NCBI GenBank assembly: GCA_027924585.1
Contig: BSBM01000809.1
Span: forward strand, 5,601,001 to 5,665,000
DNA: 64,000 bases
From: Larix kaempferi
Lineage: Eukaryota > Streptophyta > Pinopsida > Pinales > Pinaceae
Direction of reading: 5' to 3'
The position numbers and the translations under genes were made by a program. Shown here piece after piece: positions 46,398-56,830 of this stretch. Below the pieces are notes generated by a model. That model was not told the origin of the DNA and ran no database searches. It saw only the letters and a list, made by a program, of their open reading frames with translations. Positions within the stretch are counted from its first letter, which is position 1. Each line of letters begins with the position of its first letter.

Positions 46398-48690
46398 TCA
46401 CCTCCATGCCTGTAGCAAGACTGTAAATATCCACTATTTCCTTTATAACCTCCCATTCATGAATTGATACTTCACTAGAGCAAGATATCTTCAACAAATA
46501 ATGGGTGAGTCAAAGTGTTCTCGTCTGCCACTTTTATTCCTTTTAGTCTACCTGCACACTTGGACGAAGCAATTAATCTGCTTAAATCTTCTGTAATTAG
46601 CAGGAACAAAAAGGGAGAAAGAGGACAGCCTTGTCTAAGACCTTTGGTGGCCCCAAAGAATCCTGAAGGAATTCCATTTATAAGCATAACAAAAGAGGTG
46701 GAGTAGACACATCCGAGGATCTAATTAACTGTATTCAATCCCATACCGAACTGAAGAAGGACCGGTCTAAGAAAAGTCAAGTTGACTTTGTCATAGGCCT
46801 TTGACAAGTCAATTTTTAAGACAATTGCAAGATTTTATTTAACTTTATGGAATGGATGCCCTTGGATCCCCTCCTGAGTCGTTCCAACATCATCATGGAT
46901 CTGTCTATTAGATTAAAACCCAAATTAATTGTATTCAATCCCATACCCAACTGAAGAAGGACCGGTCTAAGAAAAGTCAAGTTGACTTTGTCATAGGCCT
47001 TTGGCAAGTCAATTTTTAAGACAATTGCAAGATTTTATTTAACTTTATGGAATGGATGCCCTTGGATGCCTTCCTGAGTCGTTCCAACATTATCATGTAT
47101 CTGTCATAAATGAAGGAAGACAACATACGTTTGATCCTATTTGCTGTAACCTTTGAAATGACTTTATAAATAAGATTGCAGAGAGAAATGGGTCTATGGA
47201 TTTCAAAATTGACTGCATCATTTTATTTTGGAATTAATGCTATAAATGTTGTGTTTATAGCTCCCAGCACTTTACCAGAAATCCTGGATTCATTAACCAC
47301 CCTTGGGATCTCACCCTCTAGCAAATCATCGAATCCAAGTTAAAACTCCACTGTCCAGCCATCGGACCCTGGACTCTTTGACTTTTTAAAGGATGACATG
47401 ACACCCTTCAACTCCTCCTTAGTGACAATCACCTCCAAACTATCATTCATGGCTTCATAAAAAAACCTGGGAAAATGCTGGATGACTCTCAGCTATTCCA
47501 CGACCTGCGAATCTTTAAATTCCTTGAATAAGGTCCAAAAGTGTGACATCCTAGCTTCTACAAGATCTTGAAACAAAAAATCTTTAGTTCCATCAGGTTT
47601 ATCCACTGCTTAAAAGTACTATTCACAGCCTTCCTATGAGAAGTGAAATTGTGAATTTCTTTTGATTGCTATCTCCTTCAACCAACCAAATCATTCTACT
47701 TTATAAACACCAGGTTGTTTCTTCCCATTCCAAGAGTTTCTTTTCTTTGTCCTCCAAAAGTTTAAAGGTTTCCAACTCCTCAGCATTACAGACCTCAAAA
47801 GTATTTTTATTAAAAAGGAGAGAAATTTCCTGTTCGATTGAAGAGAGTTCCACTTTTTGTCCCATCCTGCTACTAGCTTTTTCAGCCGCTTTAGATTGTT
47901 TGTAAACTGAGACATTTGCAGTCACTGTCGAGAGGGGTCATAGAGCTTCCAGTTCGAAGTGACAATGGAGTGAAAAACCTCATCCTTTAACCAAGCATGG
48001 TTAAACTTGAAAGGACCTGGCAGCTTGGGATCTTCCTTTGGCAATTGCAACAATGTCAGATTGTGATTTGGTGAACCTCTTGTGCCAACCCATGAACGAT
48101 AGTGCCCGCTGCCCAACCTCCTCAATCAACTTCTTTGCGATAAAGAAATGATGCAGTTTTTTAGAGATTCTGTTCCTGCCTGTCTGGGCATTCCTCCAAG
48201 TCGATATTAGACAAACCGGTTCAACATCTATCAGTTTCAACTTTCAATTATTCAAAATAGTGCATGAAATAGTCTGATAGAGAGTCTGGCCTCGCCGACT
48301 CACCCCATACCTCTCGAGGGGAGAAAGTGAAGTTGAAATCCCCCCCTAAAATGATATTTTCACCCCACAGGGATTCCTGACTTTTCAGTGTCTCCCAAAA
48401 AGTTTGATGATCCACATACGTGCCATAGAGATTGAAGATTTTGAAGGACTTCCCCAGAACTTTGGCTTCCCCTTCCACAACAGCATTTGCAGAGATAAGC
48501 AAACTACATCAAGGGCGTAGAAATTCCAGTTCTTTAATAAGGGTGTCAAAACTTCAATTGATTTTGTGCTAGAACACATTGTTTCCTGTAAGACAATTAC
48601 ATCCGGATTGTATACTTTGAACAATCTTCTGAGTGCTCATTTTTTATGGGCACCCCCACCCCTCTCACATTCAATGAGAGCACGATCATT
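46398..48690 (-). pseudogene. LINE ORF2: endonuclease and RT N-terminal part
   Basis: ORF2 starts near 48686 with MIVLSLNVRGVG (catalytic Asn region). VIVLQET (catalytic Glu), NLYGTYVDHQTFWETL and IILGGDFNFTFSPREVWG (48502-48248) complete the APE-type endonuclease that nicks target DNA. RT follows: IPKxN...HRPISLCNLIYKVISKV (about 47120-47230), KAYDKVNLTFLRPVL (47007-46950), LINGIPSGFFGATKGLRQGCPLSPFLF and LFVEDILL (46687-46475). The last is the YADD-type box with Glu for the first Asp, so RT would be inactive. It ends at the LTR insertion. Confidence 0.88.
46723..47105. repeat. 200-bp tandem duplication inside LINE RT
   Basis: AATTAA.TGTATTCAATCCCA starts at 46723 and again at 46923. The copies run in parallel to CTGT near 46904 and 47104 with few differences. 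It duplicates the RT segment encoding KAYDKVNLTFL. Confidence 0.92.
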
Positions 48691-48756
48691 TGATAACCTT
48701 TGATCAGGGGGTATTTGCTCTAAGGGCCCCGTACATAGTTTTTTGCTTACCTCCTT

Positions 48757-50340
48757 TTACTTCCTTGGAAGATCAGTTTTTCTTTTGATATAAGAACTTT
48801 TTGCCAGCCTGGGAAGGAGTTTCCATGACAATGGCCTGTCCCCTGCAACCACTCCTAGATCCGCTAAGTCAGGGTTTTTTCTAGGTCTGAGATGATAGGA
48901 GAAAGTGGTTATTGATTTTTCTTCTTTAGGAGAGAGCCTAACCTCAACAGGGAAAGGGTCTTCTCGGGCCTGGGTGTCAATGATAGAGGTGAAGGGAGCA
49001 GTTAGAATTTCTTCAGTAGACGAGATGAAGGGAGCAGTTATAATTTCAAACTCATGAAAAGATGTTGTAGTAGTGGAAAGAATGTTCTCGTTAAAAGAGT
49101 GAGTTAAAAGAGATTTCTTACAGGATATGGTAGCTTCCTTTGCACTCATGTCAAGGGTTGGTGACATGGCATTCTGCATCGGCATCTCTTTCACAGATGT
49201 GGCCCTCACTTTAAGTTTAAACACATCTCCTTTTTCCAACGAAAAGTTAAACCTTTCAGATGTTACGCAGTCAACAACCTCAACCAGAACTCGAACAGTT
49301 CGGGACTGGAGTTTTTTCTGCCATTCCTTTTTAAAAGGCTTTTTTCTTTGATCCGTGCATTCGTGCCAAAGGTGACCGGGCATACGACAAGAAGAGAAAC
49401 GGAAGGGCATTCGGTAGTAGTCTAGAGATTGGATGAAACTACCACATCCCCATTCCACTTCCACCTCTGTGTGAAGGCCTTTGCTCAAATCCAGCTCAAC
49501 CAGTACCCGTGCTACCCTCTTGTCTTCTACAGACATGAAATCTTCCTCCACGGCCACAAAGTTTCCAATCAAATTAGCGAGTGACTTCAAAGCCCCTCAG
49601 ACCAATGTTCGATATGGAAGCCTGGGAAGAGAACCCAGATATGTTGCACCACAAAAGGTTTCGTTTGGGGGTTGAAAGTGGACTTCCGCTGCTTCTGAAC
49701 CAGGTTGGATGACCCCCAAAGCTAGGCTTGATTCAATATCATTTCCAAGTCTTGTGGCGCTTTGAACTCAAAACAGAGCCATCCATGTACCAACAGATGG
49801 AATTGCAGCATCTAGCCAAGGATTGACTTCCATTTTTTTTCTATTCAGCTCCGCAGAGACACCCTCGACACAAACTTCCCCTTAAGCTTCCCTACCATGG
49901 CATGAATGCTTAAAGCTTCCACTCTGTCTAGACCTATATCAATACTCAGCACCATCTTCGGGTTTTTCCAATATTTCCCTAATACGTCTTGCCTTCCATC
50001 GCATGGAATGAGGGTTTAGGTTATTTGGTTGTAGAGACACGGTCACAGATTCTGGATCAAGAAATGGAGAATGAATAGTACCAGATGCTTCTGTGGGAAA
50101 ACCAGAGATTACAGTCTGCGTAGCAACTGTGTGATATGAGATCGTGTCAATTCCAGGAGAGTCTCGTGCAAACTCAGTCCGATCATTCGGATGTTTATTA
50201 GCCCCAACACTAATGACTCTGGAGGTCCATAACTTTAACAGCTCTTCCTTAGTGCGAAAAGCCACCTGGGACGTGATGTGATCATCCTCCCCGTAATCTA
50301 ATAGCTCTTCTTCCATCGAAAGCACTTGACAAACCTTCAA
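48757..50340 (-). pseudogene. LINE ORF1 (DUF4283-type nucleic-acid-binding protein)
   Basis: 50340-49939 is the N-terminal part (start MKVCQVLSMEEELLDYGED). Between about 49850 and 49600 the minus strand reads WMALFCFEFKAPQDLEMILNQ, WLWGSSNLV and FVVQHIWVLFPGF, the DUF4283 pattern. 49590-48757 (277 codons, stop at 48757) continues with KSLANLIGNFVAVEED, RVARVLVELDLSKGL and MPFRFSSCRMPGHLWHEC. The last is a zinc knuckle whose first Cys has become Phe. Intact ORF1 binds element RNA. Stops and a frameshift around 49600-49938 break it. Confidence 0.85.
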
Positions 50341-50650
50341 ACATACTCAGGTCTGACAGAAAAGACATCAGCCTGAGGAAACCCTAGAGAATTGCACCAT
50401 CCACTAGAGTCTCCCCTAAAGTTTCCTGCAAGCCAAGCTTCTTGTTCAAACGTCTTGGAGATTTCAAAACTTTTTCAAGCCAAGAGAGAGTTGAGTCTTG
50501 GATTAGTTTATACAGAAGCATAGATCTATTTTAATCTTAGATCCATAGTAGCGAATTTCTGTCGTATTTGCATTTGCTGTATGAAAATTCGGCAGTAGTA
50601 TGAAATTTGGTGAATTTTCAAAAGTACTTATGAGTCGACCGGTACCAAAC

Positions 50651-53320
50651 ATACCCATGTTCTTCTATGTAATATTGTGACAGGATTTTAGGATTTATAC
50701 ATGTGTGTTCGCCTTAATTTTGGAAATTTTGGTAGCACGATGCTACTTTTGTTGGTTCATTTATTTTTGAAATTGATGTTAGGTTCTGACCATTAACTTT
50801 GTATTGAGGAATGGTGCTTTACCTCAACAATTATACAAGCAAATTGGGTTAATCTTCTATTTTTGTTGTTTTATTTATTTGTGAGTTTAGGTTATGAGAT
50901 TTAACTTTGTTATACACTCTTTCAAAGATTTGGGTTCTTTTCAAGGTCAAGAAAAGGACTATATGGTACTTTTCAGCTTCTTGTGCAAGGAGCAATGAGT
51001 GACAAGTATATAGGTGCACATTCATGGAAGTATTTGTAAAAATATTTACTTTTTGTATGCGTTATTGGAGGCATAGATTGAATACCTTACACTAGAGATG
51101 ATTGCTTTTAGTAAATATTGAGGTTGGCAATCAAACAATGTTTTATGGGACTCAACTTAAGAGTATTGCATATTGTTTTCAGGGTATTGGTTTTTGAATG
51201 ACCCCCACTGAAGGCTGATGTTGTGTTTACATGAGCTTGCAAGCAACCTGTTTAAAATGTATTATTGGATCATTTATTAGGTATGCATGACCAACAATAG
51301 GTTTTCTGATATTCCAACAACATTGCTTGCTTTCACTAGTCTTCATCATTAAACAATCTCTATCTCAATGTGCATCAGGTGCTCTATTAGATGAAATTTA
51401 GTGTAGTTAAATATAAAATTCAAACTGCTTGCACAATTGAGATGTCAGCTTAAACTGATGAAATTGCCATACACCTCTATAATTGGAAGTAGCAATTCCA
51501 AAGCTATAGAGAAAAAAACGAAAACATGGTGTGTATGGGCCTCATTGAACCTGTTGCTAGAATTGTCTATTTTTAGTTGGGATTGCAACCATTGATATCG
51601 ACATAGTCACTATCGACACTAGTAGTTGAACTTGTAGAAAACCTTCATCCATAGTATCCATATATATAATAATAGTCTGTTTTTGCCTGAAGCACAGCAT
51701 CAAAGCAACAACACAAATGCAACTGTAAATGTGATGATGTAAAATATCTCCCTCTAGGATCTCTAAAAAGAATAACCACCAGTGTACACTTGTATGAAAG
51801 GCAGTTAACAATTTAGAAGCAAAGGCAGTTAACTATTTAGAAGCAACATATTTGAAGGCTCTGCTTTTTTCTTTTAAGTAATTTTGGGGAGACCATTCTG
51901 CACTTTGATAACTCGATGTTCATTTTTTGTTTGGTTAAGTCGATGTGCTACTGTATTGTTACCAACCTCTGTATAAGGTATGGTTTGTCTTTTATTCAAG
52001 ACATGCAACGGTGAACTAATGGGCTTTTACTGTTAGTCTTCATTAGGGGATGTCTAAATTCCATTAGTGGGGTTTTGTGGTAATGATGTCATCCACATTG
52101 AGTTGTGCCCTTCCAAAATATGTAAAAAATGAATTGTTTCATCACTTTCTACAGCACAACATGTGGAAGAAGTTGTCATGTAAAACAATGTACATACTTA
52201 ACAGAAAAATACTATTAGGCATGTTGGCTTAATTTTAAATTTTACACAAGTTAAAACAATTAAAACCTGCATAGTTCCATCTTAAACTCTTATCGATGAA
52301 GAACCTACAGGGATCCATCCTAAACCCTAATCTATCAAGCACCTAGAGGGATCAAATTTTTTGAGTCGTAAGTTTTTAATCATTTAACATGAAGGAATTA
52401 ACACCTGACATGGAATTAAATGATTAAAAAAATTCATCTCAAGAAGTTTGATCCCTCTCTGCTTGATAGATCTGGATTTAAAATTGGATTGATGGTGGTT
52501 ATTAAGTTTTTTTTGAGCCATGACATCTAAAATTTGTAAGTGGACAATGTGGACTATTTAGGCTACACTGATAATGTGACAACATGCCTAATATATTTGA
52601 AGTTATTATGTTTGAGCTGTTAATCTTCTCAGCTCATACTTAAGTCTCTTTTTTATGTTTATTTCACCTTGTTGTGAAATGACTGTTGAAGTTCGTTTAT
52701 AGATTCATGTACCCCATAAATCCCAAGTTTTATTTTACTGAAGTTGCTTGTAAACCCCAACTTTTATTTTACTAAAGTTGCTTTGATGACTGCACAAACA
52801 GGATAAACCATCACAGGTTTACTTTGGGATAGTGGATTATTTTAATCCCAGGTATGAAAAATTCATTGCATAGAATAATGAATTTTGTATTAGCATGAGT
52901 ATCTTGTGTCATTGTTGGAAAGTGTTGAAAATGATAAATTTATTCAGTGCAGGAATCGCGAAAGCAATTATTCAAAATCATTTATTCAATTACGCAACCT
53001 GCAAAAGTTAATCAGGGCTTGAAGAAGTTTTATATTTCAATCTCTAGTGTTGACACTCGTTGGGAAACAACTATTTGTATTGCAGGTTTGAACCATTCAG
53101 ATAGTGGGTATGCTAATGCTCTGTAAAGCTGGAGGATGGTGTGTTAATGCATGAAGAGTTGGGCTACTGTAGTAAGCTACAGCTTTCCAAAAACACTACC
53201 GGTGATAACAACATGAAATATGTTTTTATCTTCGCAAGCGGTAAAGTTTTTGTTGGTCATTTCACCTTATTTGCTACTCCTTGACCGAACATCATTGGTT
53301 TCAATTTTTAATATAAGCTC
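50651..53320. other. Intergenic, no recognisable gene
   Basis: AT-rich sequence to the right of the LINE. No coding or RNA gene signature apart from a foldback at 52331-52470 and a small duplicated CCCCA..TTTTATTTTACT segment near 52705-52785. Confidence 0.5.
52331..52470. repeat. Foldback element (MITE-like inverted repeat)
   Basis: TCTATCAAGCACCTAGAGGGATCAAA (from 52331, about 57 bp to TTTTAATCATTTAA) is mirrored by TTAAATGATTAAAA...TTTGATCCCTCTCTGCTTGATAGA ending at 52470, with about 26 bp between. Arms differ at several sites. Weak similarity extends a further 20 bp outward on each side. Ends and target duplication are not fixed. Confidence 0.65.
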
Positions 53321-53329
53321 ACATATCGT

Positions 53330-53940
53330 CAAGTAATGTTGAAAGCATTGACTGACAACCATGTCACTATGACAAAAGGGAGGTAATGCATTATAATTGG
53401 ACATCCATTGATTGTCAATCATAGCACTAATTGAGCAACAAATGTATGATAATTGAACACAAATTTGCATTGGAAACAAATTGAGGGCCAACCATATGAC
53501 TACTGCAGAATGGAACGTACCATACATGCAAATGAATCTGCGATTTAAACAAATTGACTGCCAACCATATCACCACCGGAGAAGTAATTGGGTTGGCAGT
53601 TGAAACAAATTGATTCCATCATAAATGGACATGAATCTGCAGTTGCAACAAATTGATTGTCAACCATATCACCAATGCAAGACGGAATGCATCGTGATTG
53701 GGCACGAATCTGTAGCTCAAATGAATTGGGAATTGGGTTGTTCTGTGTTGACAAGGCTGATCTGTTGATGCATGATACAATGACAGATGATATATTTTTG
53801 GTCATTGCAAAAGATTAGTCTGCTGTTGCAACAAATCGATTCTCAACCATATCACTGCTGCAAGAGGGATTACATAATAATTGGACACGGTTCTGTAGCC
53901 TAAATCAATTGGGTTCTGTGGTGACAAGGCTAATATGTTG
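53330..53940. repeat. Degenerate repeat array (ATTGAxTGxCAACCATATCAC units)
   Basis: The phrase ATTGA.TG.CAACCAT.TCAC recurs at about 53348, 53408, 53482, 53551, 53651 and 53826. It is often followed by a G/A-rich stretch, TAATTGG.CA, and AATCTGCAGTT.AAACAAATT. Spacing is irregular (60-175 bp), as in an old decayed tandem array. Confidence 0.6.
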
Positions 53941-54579
53941 ATGTAATATATTCTCCTACCTTGCTGCCATTTGTAAAAAAGGCAAGGTGAGGATTTGATT
54001 AAAACATTGGCTTGATATTTTTCGTGCTATCATTGCAAATGATAGCCTTTGATGAATTTACATTATGTTGTTGGCTACCCAGCATGGCCACAATGAATAT
54101 GCAATAAACACTTGCATTTGAAATCTGAGTTTTACAACATTCCATTTGAAATATGAAAAGTTTTGCTTTCTTGCAAAATAATGAGTTTGCTGGTTGCAGA
54201 TTTTGATTGTGAGATTTTACATTTCAAATTTTGGGGATTCCATTAGATATTTTGTCACTTTTCATTTTTATGTTATATGCCGTTACTCAACCAACACTGC
54301 ACATAATTTCGTACTAGAATATTATTTCACAATAGCTGGATGGTTCCACTTAAGTCAGGAGCTTGACGTTTTATTTTAAAAAAGTTACCCATCATGTTCC
54401 ATGTTGGGGAAATTAACATCTTATTATAAAATTGAAGGTTACTCGTTACGATAATATCGTGTATAAAAACATTGTCAGATTGGAAGTCCAATGTAGATGT
54501 TTAATTTTTGATGGAAACGTGTAGAGGATTTATACCAAATGATAAAGGATATTAAATATTGTGCATGATATTATTTATG

Positions 54580-55110
54580 AGAAATAATGTTAGCTAAATT
54601 TTAAATATATATTATAGTTAATTTTTTTAATAAAGTTAATTTTAAATATATATATAGTATTTTTTTAAATAACAGTAAATATAGAATTAAAAACAAATGT
54701 AGTCATTAATAATAATACAAACAAATATGTTGTCATTAATAATAATAATAATAAAAATATGTTGTTATTATAATTATAATACAACTACTATATTTGAAAT
54801 TAATTTGAAAGATATATATATTATTTATATTTTTAAATAACTTAGTTTAATAATAATAGAACATATATAATTTAAAAGATTAATTATAAGATTTGAAAGA
54901 CTAATTATAAAATTTGAGATTAATTAAAAGATATGAGATTTGGAAGATTAATTATAAAATTTGAGATGGATATTAGAAATTAATTTAAAATATATATAGT
55001 AATTATATTTTTTTAAATAACAAATATGTTGATTTAATAATAATAGTACAACTATAATGTAAAAGATTAATTATAAGATTTGAGTTGGAGATTTAAAATA
55101 TGAAAGTTTA
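54580..55110. other. Very AT-rich block
   Basis: Dominated by ATATATA, AATAATAATA and repeated TTATAA.ATTTGAGATT phrases. No coding content. It could act as a matrix-attachment-like or nucleosome-poor segment, but nothing in the sequence proves a role. Confidence 0.6.
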
Positions 55111-55657
55111 TGTGATGACATCACACTACTTCATCCATCCAACTGACACTATTGATCATCCCATCCAAAATAGATTCAAAATTTGAATTGAATTGGGTGG
55201 CTTCATTCTCTATTTTATTATATATTTTAAATATAATTTGAGAGGATCTGTATTAAAAGATTTACCAATATGAAGTTATAGAGCTTCCAAGTTTTTTCTA
55301 AATGAAACTGAATTGTTTGAAGAGGTAGCGCCCAAAGAGATATCTCAATTTCTCAAAAAAACCTACTACAAGCTTACCATCTTCTGCTGGAATTCTAATA
55401 CTATAAATTCTAAAGAATTGAACCTTGAGCAAAACACATAAATACATAGAGAGATTGAACAAAAAGAGACGGCGACTACATGACTATACTTGCTCTATAA
55501 GTCCAAAATGAGCGCAACTAAAGTTTCATCCATTGGTCGTGCTTCTATTGGCATGCTTGGTTGATAGTGGTTGCATTGGTTCATTTTGATCAAACTGTTT
55601 AAGTACTTTCTCTTATCTTCCATGGTTTCCATTTGCTTGCGCAGATCCCTTTCCATG

Positions 55658-56359
55658 TCATACATAATTGATTCTAGATTTGCTATGCCATGTAAATTTT
55701 GTTTGTCTTCTTAGCATACCGCCTATTCCCTCATAGACGACCCTAAGCATGCGTTCAAAATATTCTTTATGATCGATTCTATTAAACAGGTCTCTAAGAA
55801 TCCATCGTACCCACTGAGATAGATAAACTCTAAGAGAGATTCCAAATCTCGAGATTTTCAGCTTCACTACCTTGTTTTGCGGTCATGATACATCTTTTGT
55901 CAATTCTGAGACGAGAATACCAATCCTTTTGCGTGCGATCTCTGCAATGGCCTAGGTCATGCTCAAGCTTATAGTTTCCTTTGAAGAAATTTTGCAACAA
56001 ACTAGCTGCATCGAATTGAAGACAAAGACTCGCCTCTTTGCTCAAGGGAAGAGTAGCTTCATTCTTGGCTCTATGAAGACTTGAATTGATTGCGGGGATG
56101 AAGGCCCTTATGTACTCCATTGCCTTTACTTCGCATGTGCAAAACAAATGGATTAGGGGGATGATCAATACTTTCACACTGAGACCATAACTACCTTGAC
56201 ACATTGGGGATCGATATTTATTAATGCTTGCCTACCATGCCTGTTGCCACCTTGCACCTTCGCGGGAGTTCTTATGAAAACAAGAATGGGGAAAGGGGTG
56301 AATAAGCCATCCTTAATAAGAAAGGGATCCTTATTATGCCACGAGACTGTAACCATCAT
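55658..56359 (-). pseudogene. Unidentified minus-strand frames
   Basis: Frames at 56359-56174, 56204-55830 (124 codons, AMEYIRAFIPAINSSLHRAK...DRTQKDWYSRLRIDKRC) and 55867-55658 are charged and gene-like in composition but lie in different phases. I do not recognise a family. They lie downstream of an RNase H relic on the same strand and could belong to the same element or to a host gene fragment. Confidence 0.3.
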
Positions 56360-56431
56360 TTCCTTTAAGCATTAGGTGGGGAGAACTTACTCTTGAGAGA
56401 AATTTTGCTTTTAAGAGCATGAGATCCATTT

Positions 56432-56830
56432 TCAAATGGTAGGGTAATTGTCTATAGCAATCCAACCTTCTTGCAATTTTGCACCTTGGTTTGCCATAAC
56501 ATCAACTTTCTCATTATTTTTTCTTCTTATATGATACAAAGACACATGTCTTGGGTTTATGAAAAGGTTCAAAATCCTTTTATGAATGCACCTAGGGTTG
56601 GCTTCTTTCCCTTGGATGATTTTACGCATTTTCCTTATGACTAGTTTAGGGTCTCCAAATATAGTAAATTATGAGATCTTCAATGAAACATTGAGCTCCA
56701 CCCCTTGCATTAAGGCGATCCATTTGCTTGATTATTTGTTTTTTTCCCTAGACCCAAGCAAACATTTTCATAATGTTTTCTCCAGGGTACAAAATAACCC
56801 CACCTAGCCCTGCCTCTCTAGGCACTTCAT
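56432..56830 (-). pseudogene. RNase H relic (retroelement RVT_3-like)
   Basis: The minus strand gives LGGVILYPGENIMKMFAW (start of the fold), then in other frames KKTNNQAN, SKIVIRKIIQGKEAN-like residues, and HIRRKNNEKVDVMANQGAKLQEGW. The last corresponds to the HxxRxxNxxADxLANxG end of plant retroelement RNase H, with Asp preserved. Frames are broken. It comes from a LINE or from a retroelement with an added RNase H; no RT was found beside it. Confidence 0.6.

Larger units (their letters stand above)
32558..50636 (-). mobile_element. L1-like plant LINE, split by a nested LTR element
   Basis: On the minus strand ORF1 (50340-48757) is followed by ORF2 endonuclease and RT (48690-46398). After an 11.6-kb insertion, ORF2 continues at 34776 with the rest of RT, a zinc-finger region and RNase H (to 32875). 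A run of ten T at 32558-32567 (poly-A on the minus strand) marks the likely 3' end. Outside lie GATCGGTGCCAAAC (32544-32557) and GACCGGTACCAAAC (50637-50650), 12 of 14 identical with two transitions, a plausible target duplication. Without the insertion the length is about 6.5 kb, usual for a complete plant L1-type element. The coding frames are broken throughout. The 5' end is inferred from the duplication only. Confidence 0.82.

Noticed and set aside
54580-55110. Origin of replication or centromeric AT block
   Set aside because: Only base composition supports it; no defined motif or satellite structure is present.
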